From Planctomycetota bacterium (lineage in GTDB: Bacteria; Planctomycetota; Planctomycetia; Gemmatales; Gemmataceae), in the NCBI GenBank assembly GCA_016873225.1, contig VGXS01000027.1, positions 1 to 55,119 of the forward strand: a DNA stretch of 55,119 nt, given 5' to 3'. The position numbers were made by a program, and so were the translations under genes. Positions 20,647 to 28,226 of this stretch are shown one piece after another; positions within the stretch are counted from its first letter, which is position 1, and each line of letters begins with the position of its first letter. The notes beneath the pieces are model-generated. The model made no database searches. It had not been told where the DNA came from and was given only the letters and a program-made list of their open reading frames with translations.

Positions 20647-22266
20647 ATGCCGCGCGTATTCATTTCCGACAAGCTGGAAAAAGCCGGGGTGGACATCCTC
20701 GTCGAGGCCGGCATCGAGGTCGACAACCGGCCGGGTCTCAAGGGCGACGAACTCAAGGAGGCCATTCGCCGGGCCGACGGCATGGTGGTCCGCAGTGGCA
20801 CGCGCCTGACGGCCGAACTCATGGAAGACCCCGGCCAGCTTCGGGCCGTGGTGCGCGGCGGCGTGGGCGTCGACAACATCGATGTCGCCGCCGCGACCCG
20901 CAAGGGCATCGTGGTGATGAACACGCCCGACGCCAACACGCTCTCCACCGCGGAGCACACCGTCAGCCTTCTGATGTCGCTGGCGCGCCACATCCCGGCC
21001 GCCGATGCCAGTGTGAGGTCTGGAAAGTGGGAAAAAAGCAGGTTTCTCGGATGCCAGCTCACGGGCAAGACGCTCGGCGTGATCGGCCTCGGCAGGATCG
21101 GGCGCGAGGTCGCCCGCCGCGCCTCGCTGGGCCTGGGAATGCGGGTGGTGGGCTTCGACCCGGTGATGGCCCCCGCGGCCATCGCCCAGCTTGGCATCGA
21201 GGTGGCGCCCTCCGTCGACGCGCTGCTGCCGCATTGCGACTTCATCACCGTGCACACTCCGCTGACGGACGAGACGCGCGACATGATCAGCGCTAAGCAA
21301 TTGGCCCTGATGCCCAAGGGGGGGCGGGTCATCAATTGCGCCCGCGGTGGCATCATCAACGAGCGGGCCTTGGCCGATGCCCTGAAGTCGGGCCATATCG
21401 CCGGCGCCGCGTTCGATGTTTTCGTCGAGGAACCGATCGTCAAGGAACATCCGTTCCTCACCCTGCCCACCACGGTTCTGACTCCGCACCTGGGCGCCGC
21501 CACGCTGGAGGCTCAGGAACTCGTGGCTCGTGAGTCGGCCCAGCTTCTGGTTGATTTCCTCTGCAAGGCGCAGGTCCGGTTCGCGGTGAACATGGCCGCC
21601 GTCGACCGCGCCGAGCTCGAGGAGGTGCGCCCCTATGTCGACCTCGCGCGCAGGCTCGGCCTTCTTTTCGCCCAGATGGTCCGCGGCACCATCCAGCGCG
21701 CCGAACTCCGCTATCGTGGCGACCTGGCATCCAGGCCCACGCGGCTCATCACCGGAGCCTTCGCCGCCGGCTTGCTCGAGAATTGGCTCGACCAGGTCAA
21801 CCTGGTGAACTCAAGGGTGCTCGCTTCCGAGCGCGGCATCGAGCTGGTCGAGCAGAGTACCTCGGAAAAAGGCGATTTCAGTTCGCTTCTTGAGGTTGTT
21901 GTTCATACCGACCGCAAGGAGTACCGGGCCGCCGGCACCCTGTTCGGCAACCGGCAGTTGCGCCTCACCCATTTGGGGCCCCACCGCCTCGACGCCCATC
22001 TCGATGGCATGCTGCTTTTGTTCAGCCACCGCGATGTTCCCGGCTTGATCGGTTTCATCGGCACCCTGTTCGGCCAGCACAATGTCAACATCGCCCAGAT
22101 GACGGTCGGCCGGCAGACGGCGGGGGGCGAGGCCATCGCCGTGCTCAACCTCGACTCGGTGCCGCCTCAACAGGCGCTCGACGAGGTCGCCGCGCATCCG
22201 CAGATTGGAAGCGTCAGTTTCGTCAAGCTGCCCGGAGAGGGTGTGCTTCCTCCCTGGTTCGGTTGA
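20647..22266 (+). CDS. serA: D-3-phosphoglycerate dehydrogenase
   Basis: 539 residues, matching the long (type I) PGDH form: substrate/NAD domains, an intervening (ASB) domain and a C-terminal ACT domain (about 465-539). Visible motifs are GLGRIGREVA (Rossmann loop), NCARGGIINE (catalytic Arg), FDVFVEEP (Glu) and LTPHLGAAT (His). It oxidises 3-phosphoglycerate with NAD to open serine biosynthesis. The ACT domain suggests serine feedback, as known for the family. The ATG at 20647 gives the canonical MPRVFISD start. An upstream in-frame extension to 20587 only overlaps the aminotransferase gene. A hairpin with a T-tract follows the stop. Confidence 0.95.
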   Translation: MPRVFISDKLEKAGVDILVEAGIEVDNRPGLKGDELKEAIRRADGMVVRSGTRLTAELMEDPGQLRAVVRGGVGVDNIDVAAATRKGIVVMNTPDANTLSTAEHTVSLLMSLARHIPAADASVRSGKWEKSRFLGCQLTGKTLGVIGLGRIGREVARRASLGLGMRVVGFDPVMAPAAIAQLGIEVAPSVDALLPHCDFITVHTPLTDETRDMISAKQLALMPKGGRVINCARGGIINERALADALKSGHIAGAAFDVFVEEPIVKEHPFLTLPTTVLTPHLGAATLEAQELVARESAQLLVDFLCKAQVRFAVNMAAVDRAELEEVRPYVDLARRLGLLFAQMVRGTIQRAELRYRGDLASRPTRLITGAFAAGLLENWLDQVNLVNSRVLASERGIELVEQSTSEKGDFSSLLEVVVHTDRKEYRAAGTLFGNRQLRLTHLGPHRLDAHLDGMLLLFSHRDVPGLIGFIGTLFGQHNVNIAQMTVGRQTAGGEAIAVLNLDSVPPQQALDEVAAHPQIGSVSFVKLPGEGVLPPWFG

Positions 22267-22550
22267 CAAGCGTATTTGAACCATACGGATGAGTCGAACA
22301 ATCATCCGCATGGCACTTTTTCACATCCCTGCAAGGTAATAACTTGCAATAGGGCCACTGGAAGACCCATAGCCGGTCTGCCGATGCTCGCGGCCATTCC
22401 GTTAAATGAAATTGCGCCTGGCAGATTATCCATTCCGAAATGACGAAGTAGGATTGGGTGCAAGCTTGAATTCGCTGTGAATTGGATTTTTATCAGGCAG
22501 TCATGCTAAAAATAAGACGATTAAATATATGCAATTATAAGGAAATAATT
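22267..22550. other. Intergenic, AT-rich leader of the RTX gene
   Basis: The longest gene-free stretch of the window. It holds the serA terminator, a small TGCAAG/CTTGCA inverted repeat (22330-22348), and from about 22400 a marked drop in GC compared with flanking genes. A possible sigma70-type promoter is TTGAAT (22466-22471), 17 bp, then TTTATC (22489-22494). AAGGA about 9 bp before ATG 22551 is a plausible ribosome binding site. No ORF or RNA gene was recognised. Confidence 0.5.
22283..22321 (+). terminator. Rho-independent terminator after serA
   Basis: ATACGGATGA (22283-22292) pairs with TCATCCGCAT (22302-22311) with one mismatch around a 9-nt loop. Five T follow at 22317-22321. It lies 17 bp beyond the serA stop. 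Confidence 0.6.
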
Positions 22551-24068
22551 ATGTATGCTTTTAACGGCAAACTCAATAATCCGGCTTCTTTAAGAATCCA
22601 TGGTTCAAGACCATCGCTCGAACAGCTTGAAGCCCGTGAGGTTCCGGCGGCATCCATCACTTTTGAAAATGCCACTCGATCCATCATTGTGGCCGGTTCT
22701 GAGGGCAACGATAACGCCGAGGTGCGTCAGCAGGGTTCCAGCATCGTTGTTTCCATGAATGGGCGGTCAGGCCGCATGGCCCGCAGTTTCAGCACCTCCC
22801 AAGTGTCGAGGATCGTGTTCAATGGCCGCGCCGGTGACGACCTGTTCTCCAACCTCACCTCCATTCCATCCCGTGCCGATGGCGGGGCAGGCAACGATAC
22901 TTTGCGAGGCGGCAAGTCGAATGATGATTTCAGCGGTGGAGACGGGAACGACCAATTGTCGGGCGGTTTCGGCAATGACACCCTTGATGGCGGAATCGGC
23001 AACGATTCCCTATTTGGCGGAACGGGCAATGACCGACTCATGGGCGGCGATGGCCAGGACCGGATTTTTGGCGAAGATGGTTCAGACAGCATTTGGGGCG
23101 GTGCCGGCAACGACTTGATTGATGGTGGCGCTGGGAATGACTCGGCTTGGGGACAAGATGGTAATGACATGCTTCGCGGCGGGACCGGCAACGACCTGAT
23201 CGACGGTGGCAACGGCGGAGATGAAATCCTCGGCGGTTTTGGCGACGACTCCCTGCTGGGGGACAAGGGCGACGATGCGCTCAATGGGGAATCTGGAACC
23301 GACCAAATTGTCGGAGGGGCGGGACTCGACAGGGAATCCGACCCCCAGGACAGCTTTGCCGATGGCGACAGTGACCGAGACGGCTTTGACAACGACTACG
23401 ACACCATGGACATTCTTTACGAAGCACCAAGCAACCCACGGGCCTATGCCGACGACGCTTCCGTGGCCCCCATCATCTCCTCCGTGTCCGCGGAAGTGCG
23501 TGACAACCTCGGAATCGGTATTGGCGATCCAGGCCTGAGGGTAAGGGTGCAAGCCAACGGCGGACAGGACAATCAGTGGGGCCAATGGGTCACGGGTGTG
23601 TGGCGCTATCTCACGCCTGACAAAATCCAGGTATGGGGAAAGTGGGCCTATCCCTCGGCCGATCCGTCCCAGATCAAGATTTTTGTCCAGTGGAGCTACG
23701 ATGGGCCACGCGGTCATGAAACTCCACCCTCTGAGTATTCCAATCCCGCCAATTATTCCATTTCCGAAGAAAGCGTCTTTTCCGCGGGTTCGCTGAACGG
23801 CCCGGGCGGCGGGATGTGGCTTGGATGGCTTCCGGGACAACCCGTATCTTTCTCTGTCGGGATTCCCGGTGAACAGGCGACGGGATTTCCCGCTCCCATC
23901 GAAAAATTGAAGGCTGCCCTCAAGGCTGTTCCCAACCTTGTTGTGGACAGGTATGACGCGTTCTCGGGAAATATTGTCACAACGCCAGGTTCGGCATTGA
24001 TTCAGCCGATTGTCGATATCTTGCGCACCATCAACCGGACCATGTTGGAATCGAGATCCCTTTCCTGA
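22551..24068 (+). CDS. RTX-type calcium-binding repeat protein with planctomycete LExLExR N-terminus
   Basis: 505 residues. The N-terminus has no hydrophobic signal core. It carries RPSLEQLEAREVPAAS (about 24-39), the LExLExRxxPA motif common near the N-termini of planctomycete exported proteins. About 16 nonapeptide repeats of GGxGNDxLx type (residues 111-260) bind calcium in RTX proteins. They are followed by DGDSDRDGFDND (about 270), an EF-hand/TSP3-like acidic loop. The C-terminal 220 residues are Trp-rich and matched no family I recognise. The start at 22551 follows AAGGA; upstream in-frame codons (from 22482) are AT-rich and lack support. Probably an extracellular structural or adhesive protein. 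Confidence 0.8.
   Translation: MYAFNGKLNNPASLRIHGSRPSLEQLEAREVPAASITFENATRSIIVAGSEGNDNAEVRQQGSSIVVSMNGRSGRMARSFSTSQVSRIVFNGRAGDDLFSNLTSIPSRADGGAGNDTLRGGKSNDDFSGGDGNDQLSGGFGNDTLDGGIGNDSLFGGTGNDRLMGGDGQDRIFGEDGSDSIWGGAGNDLIDGGAGNDSAWGQDGNDMLRGGTGNDLIDGGNGGDEILGGFGDDSLLGDKGDDALNGESGTDQIVGGAGLDRESDPQDSFADGDSDRDGFDNDYDTMDILYEAPSNPRAYADDASVAPIISSVSAEVRDNLGIGIGDPGLRVRVQANGGQDNQWGQWVTGVWRYLTPDKIQVWGKWAYPSADPSQIKIFVQWSYDGPRGHETPPSEYSNPANYSISEESVFSAGSLNGPGGGMWLGWLPGQPVSFSVGIPGEQATGFPAPIEKLKAALKAVPNLVVDRYDAFSGNIVTTPGSALIQPIVDILRTINRTMLESRSLS
22881..23330 (+). repeat. RTX nonapeptide (27-bp) repeat array
   Basis: About 16 imperfect units of nine residues, mostly G-G-x-G-N/D-D-x-L/I-x, run continuously. 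Units vary at DNA level, so this is an old array, unlike the 252-bp array in the giant gene. Confidence 0.9.
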
Positions 24069-24083
24069 TCCATGGCGCGAGTT

Positions 24084-24108
24084 GGAATGAAGCCATTGGC
24101 TTCCTTCC
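24084..24108. terminator. Hairpin between convergent RTX and WD40 genes
   Basis: GGAATGAAGCC (24084-24094) and GGCTTCCTTCC (24098-24108) pair at 10 of 11 positions around a 3-nt loop. It lies in the 79-bp gap between two convergent genes. There is no T-tract on either side. Confidence 0.4.
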
Positions 24109-24147
24109 ACACATTCCGGCCAATCCAAGACAGAGTCATGCGGGGAA

Positions 24148-26400
24148 TTAATTTTCCGCCAAGCGAGCGCGGGGATCGGGAGTCCGTCCGGGCGTAAGGA
24201 GCAAGCGTCCGGTGATGTCGAGCGCCCACTGGAGCCTTAGACTGTCCACCATCGGGGAACTCCGCGCCTTTGAAAGTGCTTCCCATTCCTTTTGAAACAA
24301 ATCCCAATCCCAGAAGGTGGATTTTCTGGCCATGGCAAGATGAAACACCTCTGAAAACTGGATGGACGCCTTGTCGGCAAGCGCGGCATGGAGCCTGTGC
24401 CAGTCCGGGTCGGGTCGGGAAAGCATGGCTGTGAAGCGGGAATCCACCACGCGGTTGGCTTCCCGCGCTTCCATTTCCGTGGCCAGGACATGGCTTCCCA
24501 TTCCCACGCATTTCACGGTTCTTGGGGAAATGGAACCCGTGTGTTTCGTATCAGCCAGCAGTTGTCCCATGGCGAGGTCCCATTCCAAGGGTGGCAAGTC
24601 CCTGACAGTCGCTGAAACAGTCCGTGCATCGGGACTGATCCGGCAATGCCTGACCCTGTCCGGGGCCGCGAGCCAGTGGATGTCCTGGACCCGGTCGATG
24701 GCCAACCGCCGCAATCCCTTCTCATGACCCACCAGGATCGAAGGGTTTCCATTTCCATGGGCCAACGCGACCGATTGAACCTTGCCAAGCCCGGGGCAGT
24801 CCAGCGAGGTGGAAAGCAATTGCGTTCCCGTCGACACGTCATGAAAAACGGCCATGACCCTGTCCGAGGGCAGGCGCACGCAAGCAAGAACCCTGTTCCT
24901 GTCGGAAAGTGACACGGCTTCAACAGTCCAGCCTCGGAACGAGGCGATTTCCGTGGCGGAACGCTCGCCCGCCTTCCATGCCAGGACCGTGCCGTCTGAA
25001 TGGCCTGACGCAAACCTTGCGCCATCCAGGGAGCAGGCGATGTCGCGAACCGCGCCAGTTCGCAGCTTGAAGTCGGCTCGCTCCAGAGGTTCCGCGATCC
25101 CCTTGTTGTTCCATAGAAGGATCTTTCCCTCGGAATCGCCGGTGATGGCCGTGGGGCCGATTCCGGGCACCCGCGCGACCTGAATGGCGCCAAGTCCCCT
25201 GTCCCTGCATCTGAAAATCTCGTTTCCCGTGGCCGTGTCGATCAGGCGGACGGCACCGGCGTCCATCGGTTCGCCGGGAAAAGCCGTCACCACCAGCAGG
25301 GTGTCCCCGCCATCGTTCAGGGCCAGGCTCTTTGTGACGCCTCCCAGGGAGGGGATATCAGGAAGATAGCGACCGGTCCGCAACTTGATGACCCGGACCG
25401 ATCCATCCTGGCAAGCCATGGCCAGGCGTTCCCCGTTGCCGGAAAGAGCCATGGCCATCGAATCGGGTGCCGGATCGGAATAACGCCTCGATACCCTTCC
25501 TTCCTCGGCCTCAAGCACGAGAAGGTGCCGGGCCGACCTTTCGAATGACGCCGCGACCTTGCCATCCGAACTCAACGCGACGGCCCGATGATTTCCGGTT
25601 TCCGGGCAGTAATGGCGTTCCTCGTTCACCAGTCCAAGGTCGTGGACCCGGATCGTGCAATCCTCCGAACCGGTCGCCGCGAACCGTCCGTCGGGAGAAA
25701 TGGCCATGGATCGTATCGGCATCCGGTGGCCCATCATGCTTGCCGCGACACGCCCCCTTCGCCAATCCCATGCGGTGAGCGCCATCGTTTCCCCCCCCGT
25801 CAGGAGGTATCGGCCATCGGGGGTGAACCTGGCGCAATGAATCGTCGCCTTGGACAAGGCCGGATTGGGAAGGTCGGTGGCCGAGACGACATTTCCCGCG
25901 GAGTCAAGCCGCATGAGGCGAAGCGCGCCATCGCCAAAGGCGACGGCAAGGCATGTTCCGTCGGGGCTGAAATCCATCGCCGTGACGGAACTTCCGGTGG
26001 CGTGATTGTGGATTTGCCCGATTCTCTTTTTCGACCGGGAATCATGAACGCAGAAAAACTTGCCGCGTGCCACGGCGAAGAGGGTGCCATCGCCGTTGAC
26101 GGCCATGAGGCCCAAAAAGCCGCGGTTCCGGTAGGCTTCGTGGTCGAGCGCCGTCAGGGTTTCGGGTCCGTCGCGGTGCGCGATGGAGAGGGCATGGGCC
26201 ATGCCCCGTTGGGGAACCATCAGCCAGCCGAGGGCGAACGGGTTTCCCGACACCACGAGCGCGTGCCCCTGGCTGCCCGGCATGGCCAACCTGAGTTTCC
26301 TGTCCCATTCGTTTTCAGGCGACCTTCCATGCACCTTGAGGCCGTTGGAACTCCAGATTGCAATTTCCCGGTTGTCCGGGCTGACATGGATCGATCCCAC
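24148..26400 (-). CDS. WD40 repeat protein, downstream part of an interrupted kinase-WD40 gene
   Basis: 750 residues counted from a GTG at 26400. Successive WD-type blades are visible, for example MDFSPDGTCLAVAFGDGALR and MAISPDGRFAATGSEDCT, followed by a helical C-terminal region (about 640-750). There is no convincing start: the first candidate is GTG inside a blade (GPVGSIHVSPDN), and the frame continues upstream without break through 15 more codons to the TGA that ends the kinase gene. It is therefore best read as the continuation of the kinase-linked propeller. The intact product would be about 1338 residues. If expressed separately, it needs re-initiation or readthrough. Confidence 0.75.
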   Translation of the reverse strand: MGSIHVSPDNREIAIWSSNGLKVHGRSPENEWDRKLRLAMPGSQGHALVVSGNPFALGWLMVPQRGMAHALSIAHRDGPETLTALDHEAYRNRGFLGLMAVNGDGTLFAVARGKFFCVHDSRSKKRIGQIHNHATGSSVTAMDFSPDGTCLAVAFGDGALRLMRLDSAGNVVSATDLPNPALSKATIHCARFTPDGRYLLTGGETMALTAWDWRRGRVAASMMGHRMPIRSMAISPDGRFAATGSEDCTIRVHDLGLVNEERHYCPETGNHRAVALSSDGKVAASFERSARHLLVLEAEEGRVSRRYSDPAPDSMAMALSGNGERLAMACQDGSVRVIKLRTGRYLPDIPSLGGVTKSLALNDGGDTLLVVTAFPGEPMDAGAVRLIDTATGNEIFRCRDRGLGAIQVARVPGIGPTAITGDSEGKILLWNNKGIAEPLERADFKLRTGAVRDIACSLDGARFASGHSDGTVLAWKAGERSATEIASFRGWTVEAVSLSDRNRVLACVRLPSDRVMAVFHDVSTGTQLLSTSLDCPGLGKVQSVALAHGNGNPSILVGHEKGLRRLAIDRVQDIHWLAAPDRVRHCRISPDARTVSATVRDLPPLEWDLAMGQLLADTKHTGSISPRTVKCVGMGSHVLATEMEAREANRVVDSRFTAMLSRPDPDWHRLHAALADKASIQFSEVFHLAMARKSTFWDWDLFQKEWEALSKARSSPMVDSLRLQWALDITGRLLLTPGRTPDPRARLAEN

Positions 26401-26448
26401 CGGCCCGACGATGCTTCCGGGTTTTTCCTGAAACTGGGTCGCCGCTCA
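26401..26448 (-). other. In-frame TGA interrupting kinase-WD40 reading frame
   Basis: The kinase frame ends ...VFAWDM then TGA (26446-26448). The same frame continues for 15 sense codons (AATQFQEKPGSIVGP) directly into the WD40 reading frame. The stop falls just after a blade-ending WD dipeptide, where a kinase-WD40 protein would normally continue. A single C-to-T change (CGA to TGA) would explain it. Confidence 0.85.
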
Positions 26449-28164
26449 CATGTCCCAGGCGAACACCCTTCCGGAGGCGTCCCCCGAAATGACCGACCTC
26501 ATGTCGGGACCGATCGCCAAGGCCGTGACGGTGGAACGGTGTCCATGGAAGGTGGCCTGGCCCTTGTTGAACTGCGAGAAAAGGAAATGATGTTCCGGTC
26601 CCCTGAGGTCCCACCGGCAGGCTTCCAGGTTTTCCAGGGCGACCTCGGGCCGACCCGCTTCCCATGCCCGCTCGGCGGACTGAAGGTGGTTGGCATAGGC
26701 CACCACCTCCGCCCGGTCGCGCTGCGCCGCGGCAAGGGATCTCTGCTCCTCGGCCAAGGCGGCTTTGGCGTCGGCCCGCAGCCTTTGTTCGCGGGAATCG
26801 CGGGCCTTCTCCTCGGCCCGTTCGCGCTCGGTGATGGCCCATATTCCAAGGCAAGCCGATACCGAGGTCGCCAGCACGAGGATGGATGCCGTGACGGCCA
26901 TGGCCGCCGCCAGGGCGCGGTTTCGCCGCGCCCAGCGGGCGGCCTGCCCGAAAAGGCCCGGCCTCCTTATCGAAATCGGCCTGTGGTTCATCCATGCGCC
27001 AAGGTCGTTTTCAAGGGCCTCCGCCGACGGATACCTTTCGGCGGGATCCTTGCACAGGCATTTGAGACATATTTCCTCCAGTTCCCGGGGCAGGCCCGGG
27101 ACGATGGCGCCCGGACGGTCAGGCTGGTCATGCCTGATGGCGTGAAGGACGGCCACGCCGTCATCGCCCGGAAAAGGCCTCCTGCCGGTCAGGCACTCGT
27201 AGAGGATGGCGCCAAGGGCCCAGATGTCCGCTTCGGGGCCGACAAACCGGGCCTTGCGGTCCGCCTGCTCGGGAGCCATGTAGGCGGGCGTGCCCATCAA
27301 CGATTGGGTGACCGTCAGTGCCGCGTCTCCACGCTTGGCCAATCCGAAGTCGATGACCTTCGCCACGCCATTCTCGTCGAAAAGGACATTGGAGGGCTTC
27401 AGGTCGCGGTGCACGATGCCCAGGGAATGCGCCGCCTGGATGGCGGAGGCCAACTCGGAAACCAGGCGGGCCGCATCGGCTGTAGGAATGGGGCCGCGCG
27501 ACAACTTCGTTGCCAGGGTTCCTCCCGGCAGGTACTCGAGGGCGAGGAAGGGTGGCTCACCCTCGGGCGCGCCGAATTCATGGATTTGGACCACATGCCG
27601 GTGCCTGATCGAGGCGATCGCCTCGGCCTCCGACAGGAACCTCAGCACATCGCGGGAATCCAGCCGGCCTTCCTCCGTTTTCAGCACCTTGAGCGCCACG
27701 AGCCGGTTGACCACCGCCTGCCTGGCCAGGTAGACGATGCTCATGCCACCGCGCCCGATCTCGCCCATGCGATGGAAGGAGGGGCCCTGGCTGACTGGAA
27801 TCGCGAGGTTTTGCTTCGCGGGCGGCGGGGAAGGCAAGGCCCAAGCCGGATAGTCGCGCGGGTTGATCGTCTCGCCGGAGTTTCGCCTCAGCAGGACATC
27901 GGCATCGGCCAGTCGGGCGACGATCCCGGGGTTCGAAGCCAATCGCGGAAAGCTTTCCAGGTAATGGCGGAACGGCTTGGGCGCTCCAAGCCGATGGTGG
28001 AAACGCATGTCGATGGAAATGAGTTCGCCCAGCAGGAAAGCCGGAGATTCCTCGGTGAGAAAATCACCGATTTCCGGCGATTCACCCATGGTGAGCGCCT
28101 TGGCGAACGCCTTGGACGCGGGGTGTGTTCTTTCGCCAAGGCCGTGGTCTTCGCTGATGCTCAT
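26446..28164 (-). CDS. Membrane-anchored Ser/Thr protein kinase (upstream part of interrupted kinase-WD40 gene)
   Basis: 572 residues. An N-terminal region (1-130) precedes a Hanks-type kinase domain (about 131-390): glycine loop GEIGRGGMSIVY, Lys159 in VALKVLK, HRDLKPSN (252-259), DFGLA (272-276) and GTPAYMAPEQ (291-300). All key residues are present, so activity is expected. One membrane segment (about 418-444) is followed by a charged coiled coil (445-500) and the first WD blade (GHRSTVTALAIGPDMRS). The protein stops right after that blade at a TGA. The sensor side would be the WD40 propeller, mostly encoded after the stop. The upstream neighbour is the HEAT-repeat gene, 62 bp away. Confidence 0.9.
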   Translation of the reverse strand: MSISEDHGLGERTHPASKAFAKALTMGESPEIGDFLTEESPAFLLGELISIDMRFHHRLGAPKPFRHYLESFPRLASNPGIVARLADADVLLRRNSGETINPRDYPAWALPSPPPAKQNLAIPVSQGPSFHRMGEIGRGGMSIVYLARQAVVNRLVALKVLKTEEGRLDSRDVLRFLSEAEAIASIRHRHVVQIHEFGAPEGEPPFLALEYLPGGTLATKLSRGPIPTADAARLVSELASAIQAAHSLGIVHRDLKPSNVLFDENGVAKVIDFGLAKRGDAALTVTQSLMGTPAYMAPEQADRKARFVGPEADIWALGAILYECLTGRRPFPGDDGVAVLHAIRHDQPDRPGAIVPGLPRELEEICLKCLCKDPAERYPSAEALENDLGAWMNHRPISIRRPGLFGQAARWARRNRALAAAMAVTASILVLATSVSACLGIWAITERERAEEKARDSREQRLRADAKAALAEEQRSLAAAQRDRAEVVAYANHLQSAERAWEAGRPEVALENLEACRWDLRGPEHHFLFSQFNKGQATFHGHRSTVTALAIGPDMRSVISGDASGRVFAWDM

Positions 28165-28226
28165 GGGGGCCTTTATCCGTTGGCGAATCGCTCACCGGTA
28201 TTCCTGCCGCCTTTTGCGCGGTTGGC

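Noticed and set aside
22881..23330. CRISPR-like periodicity
   Set aside because: The 27-bp periodicity is the coding RTX nonapeptide array; there are no spacers or identical repeats.
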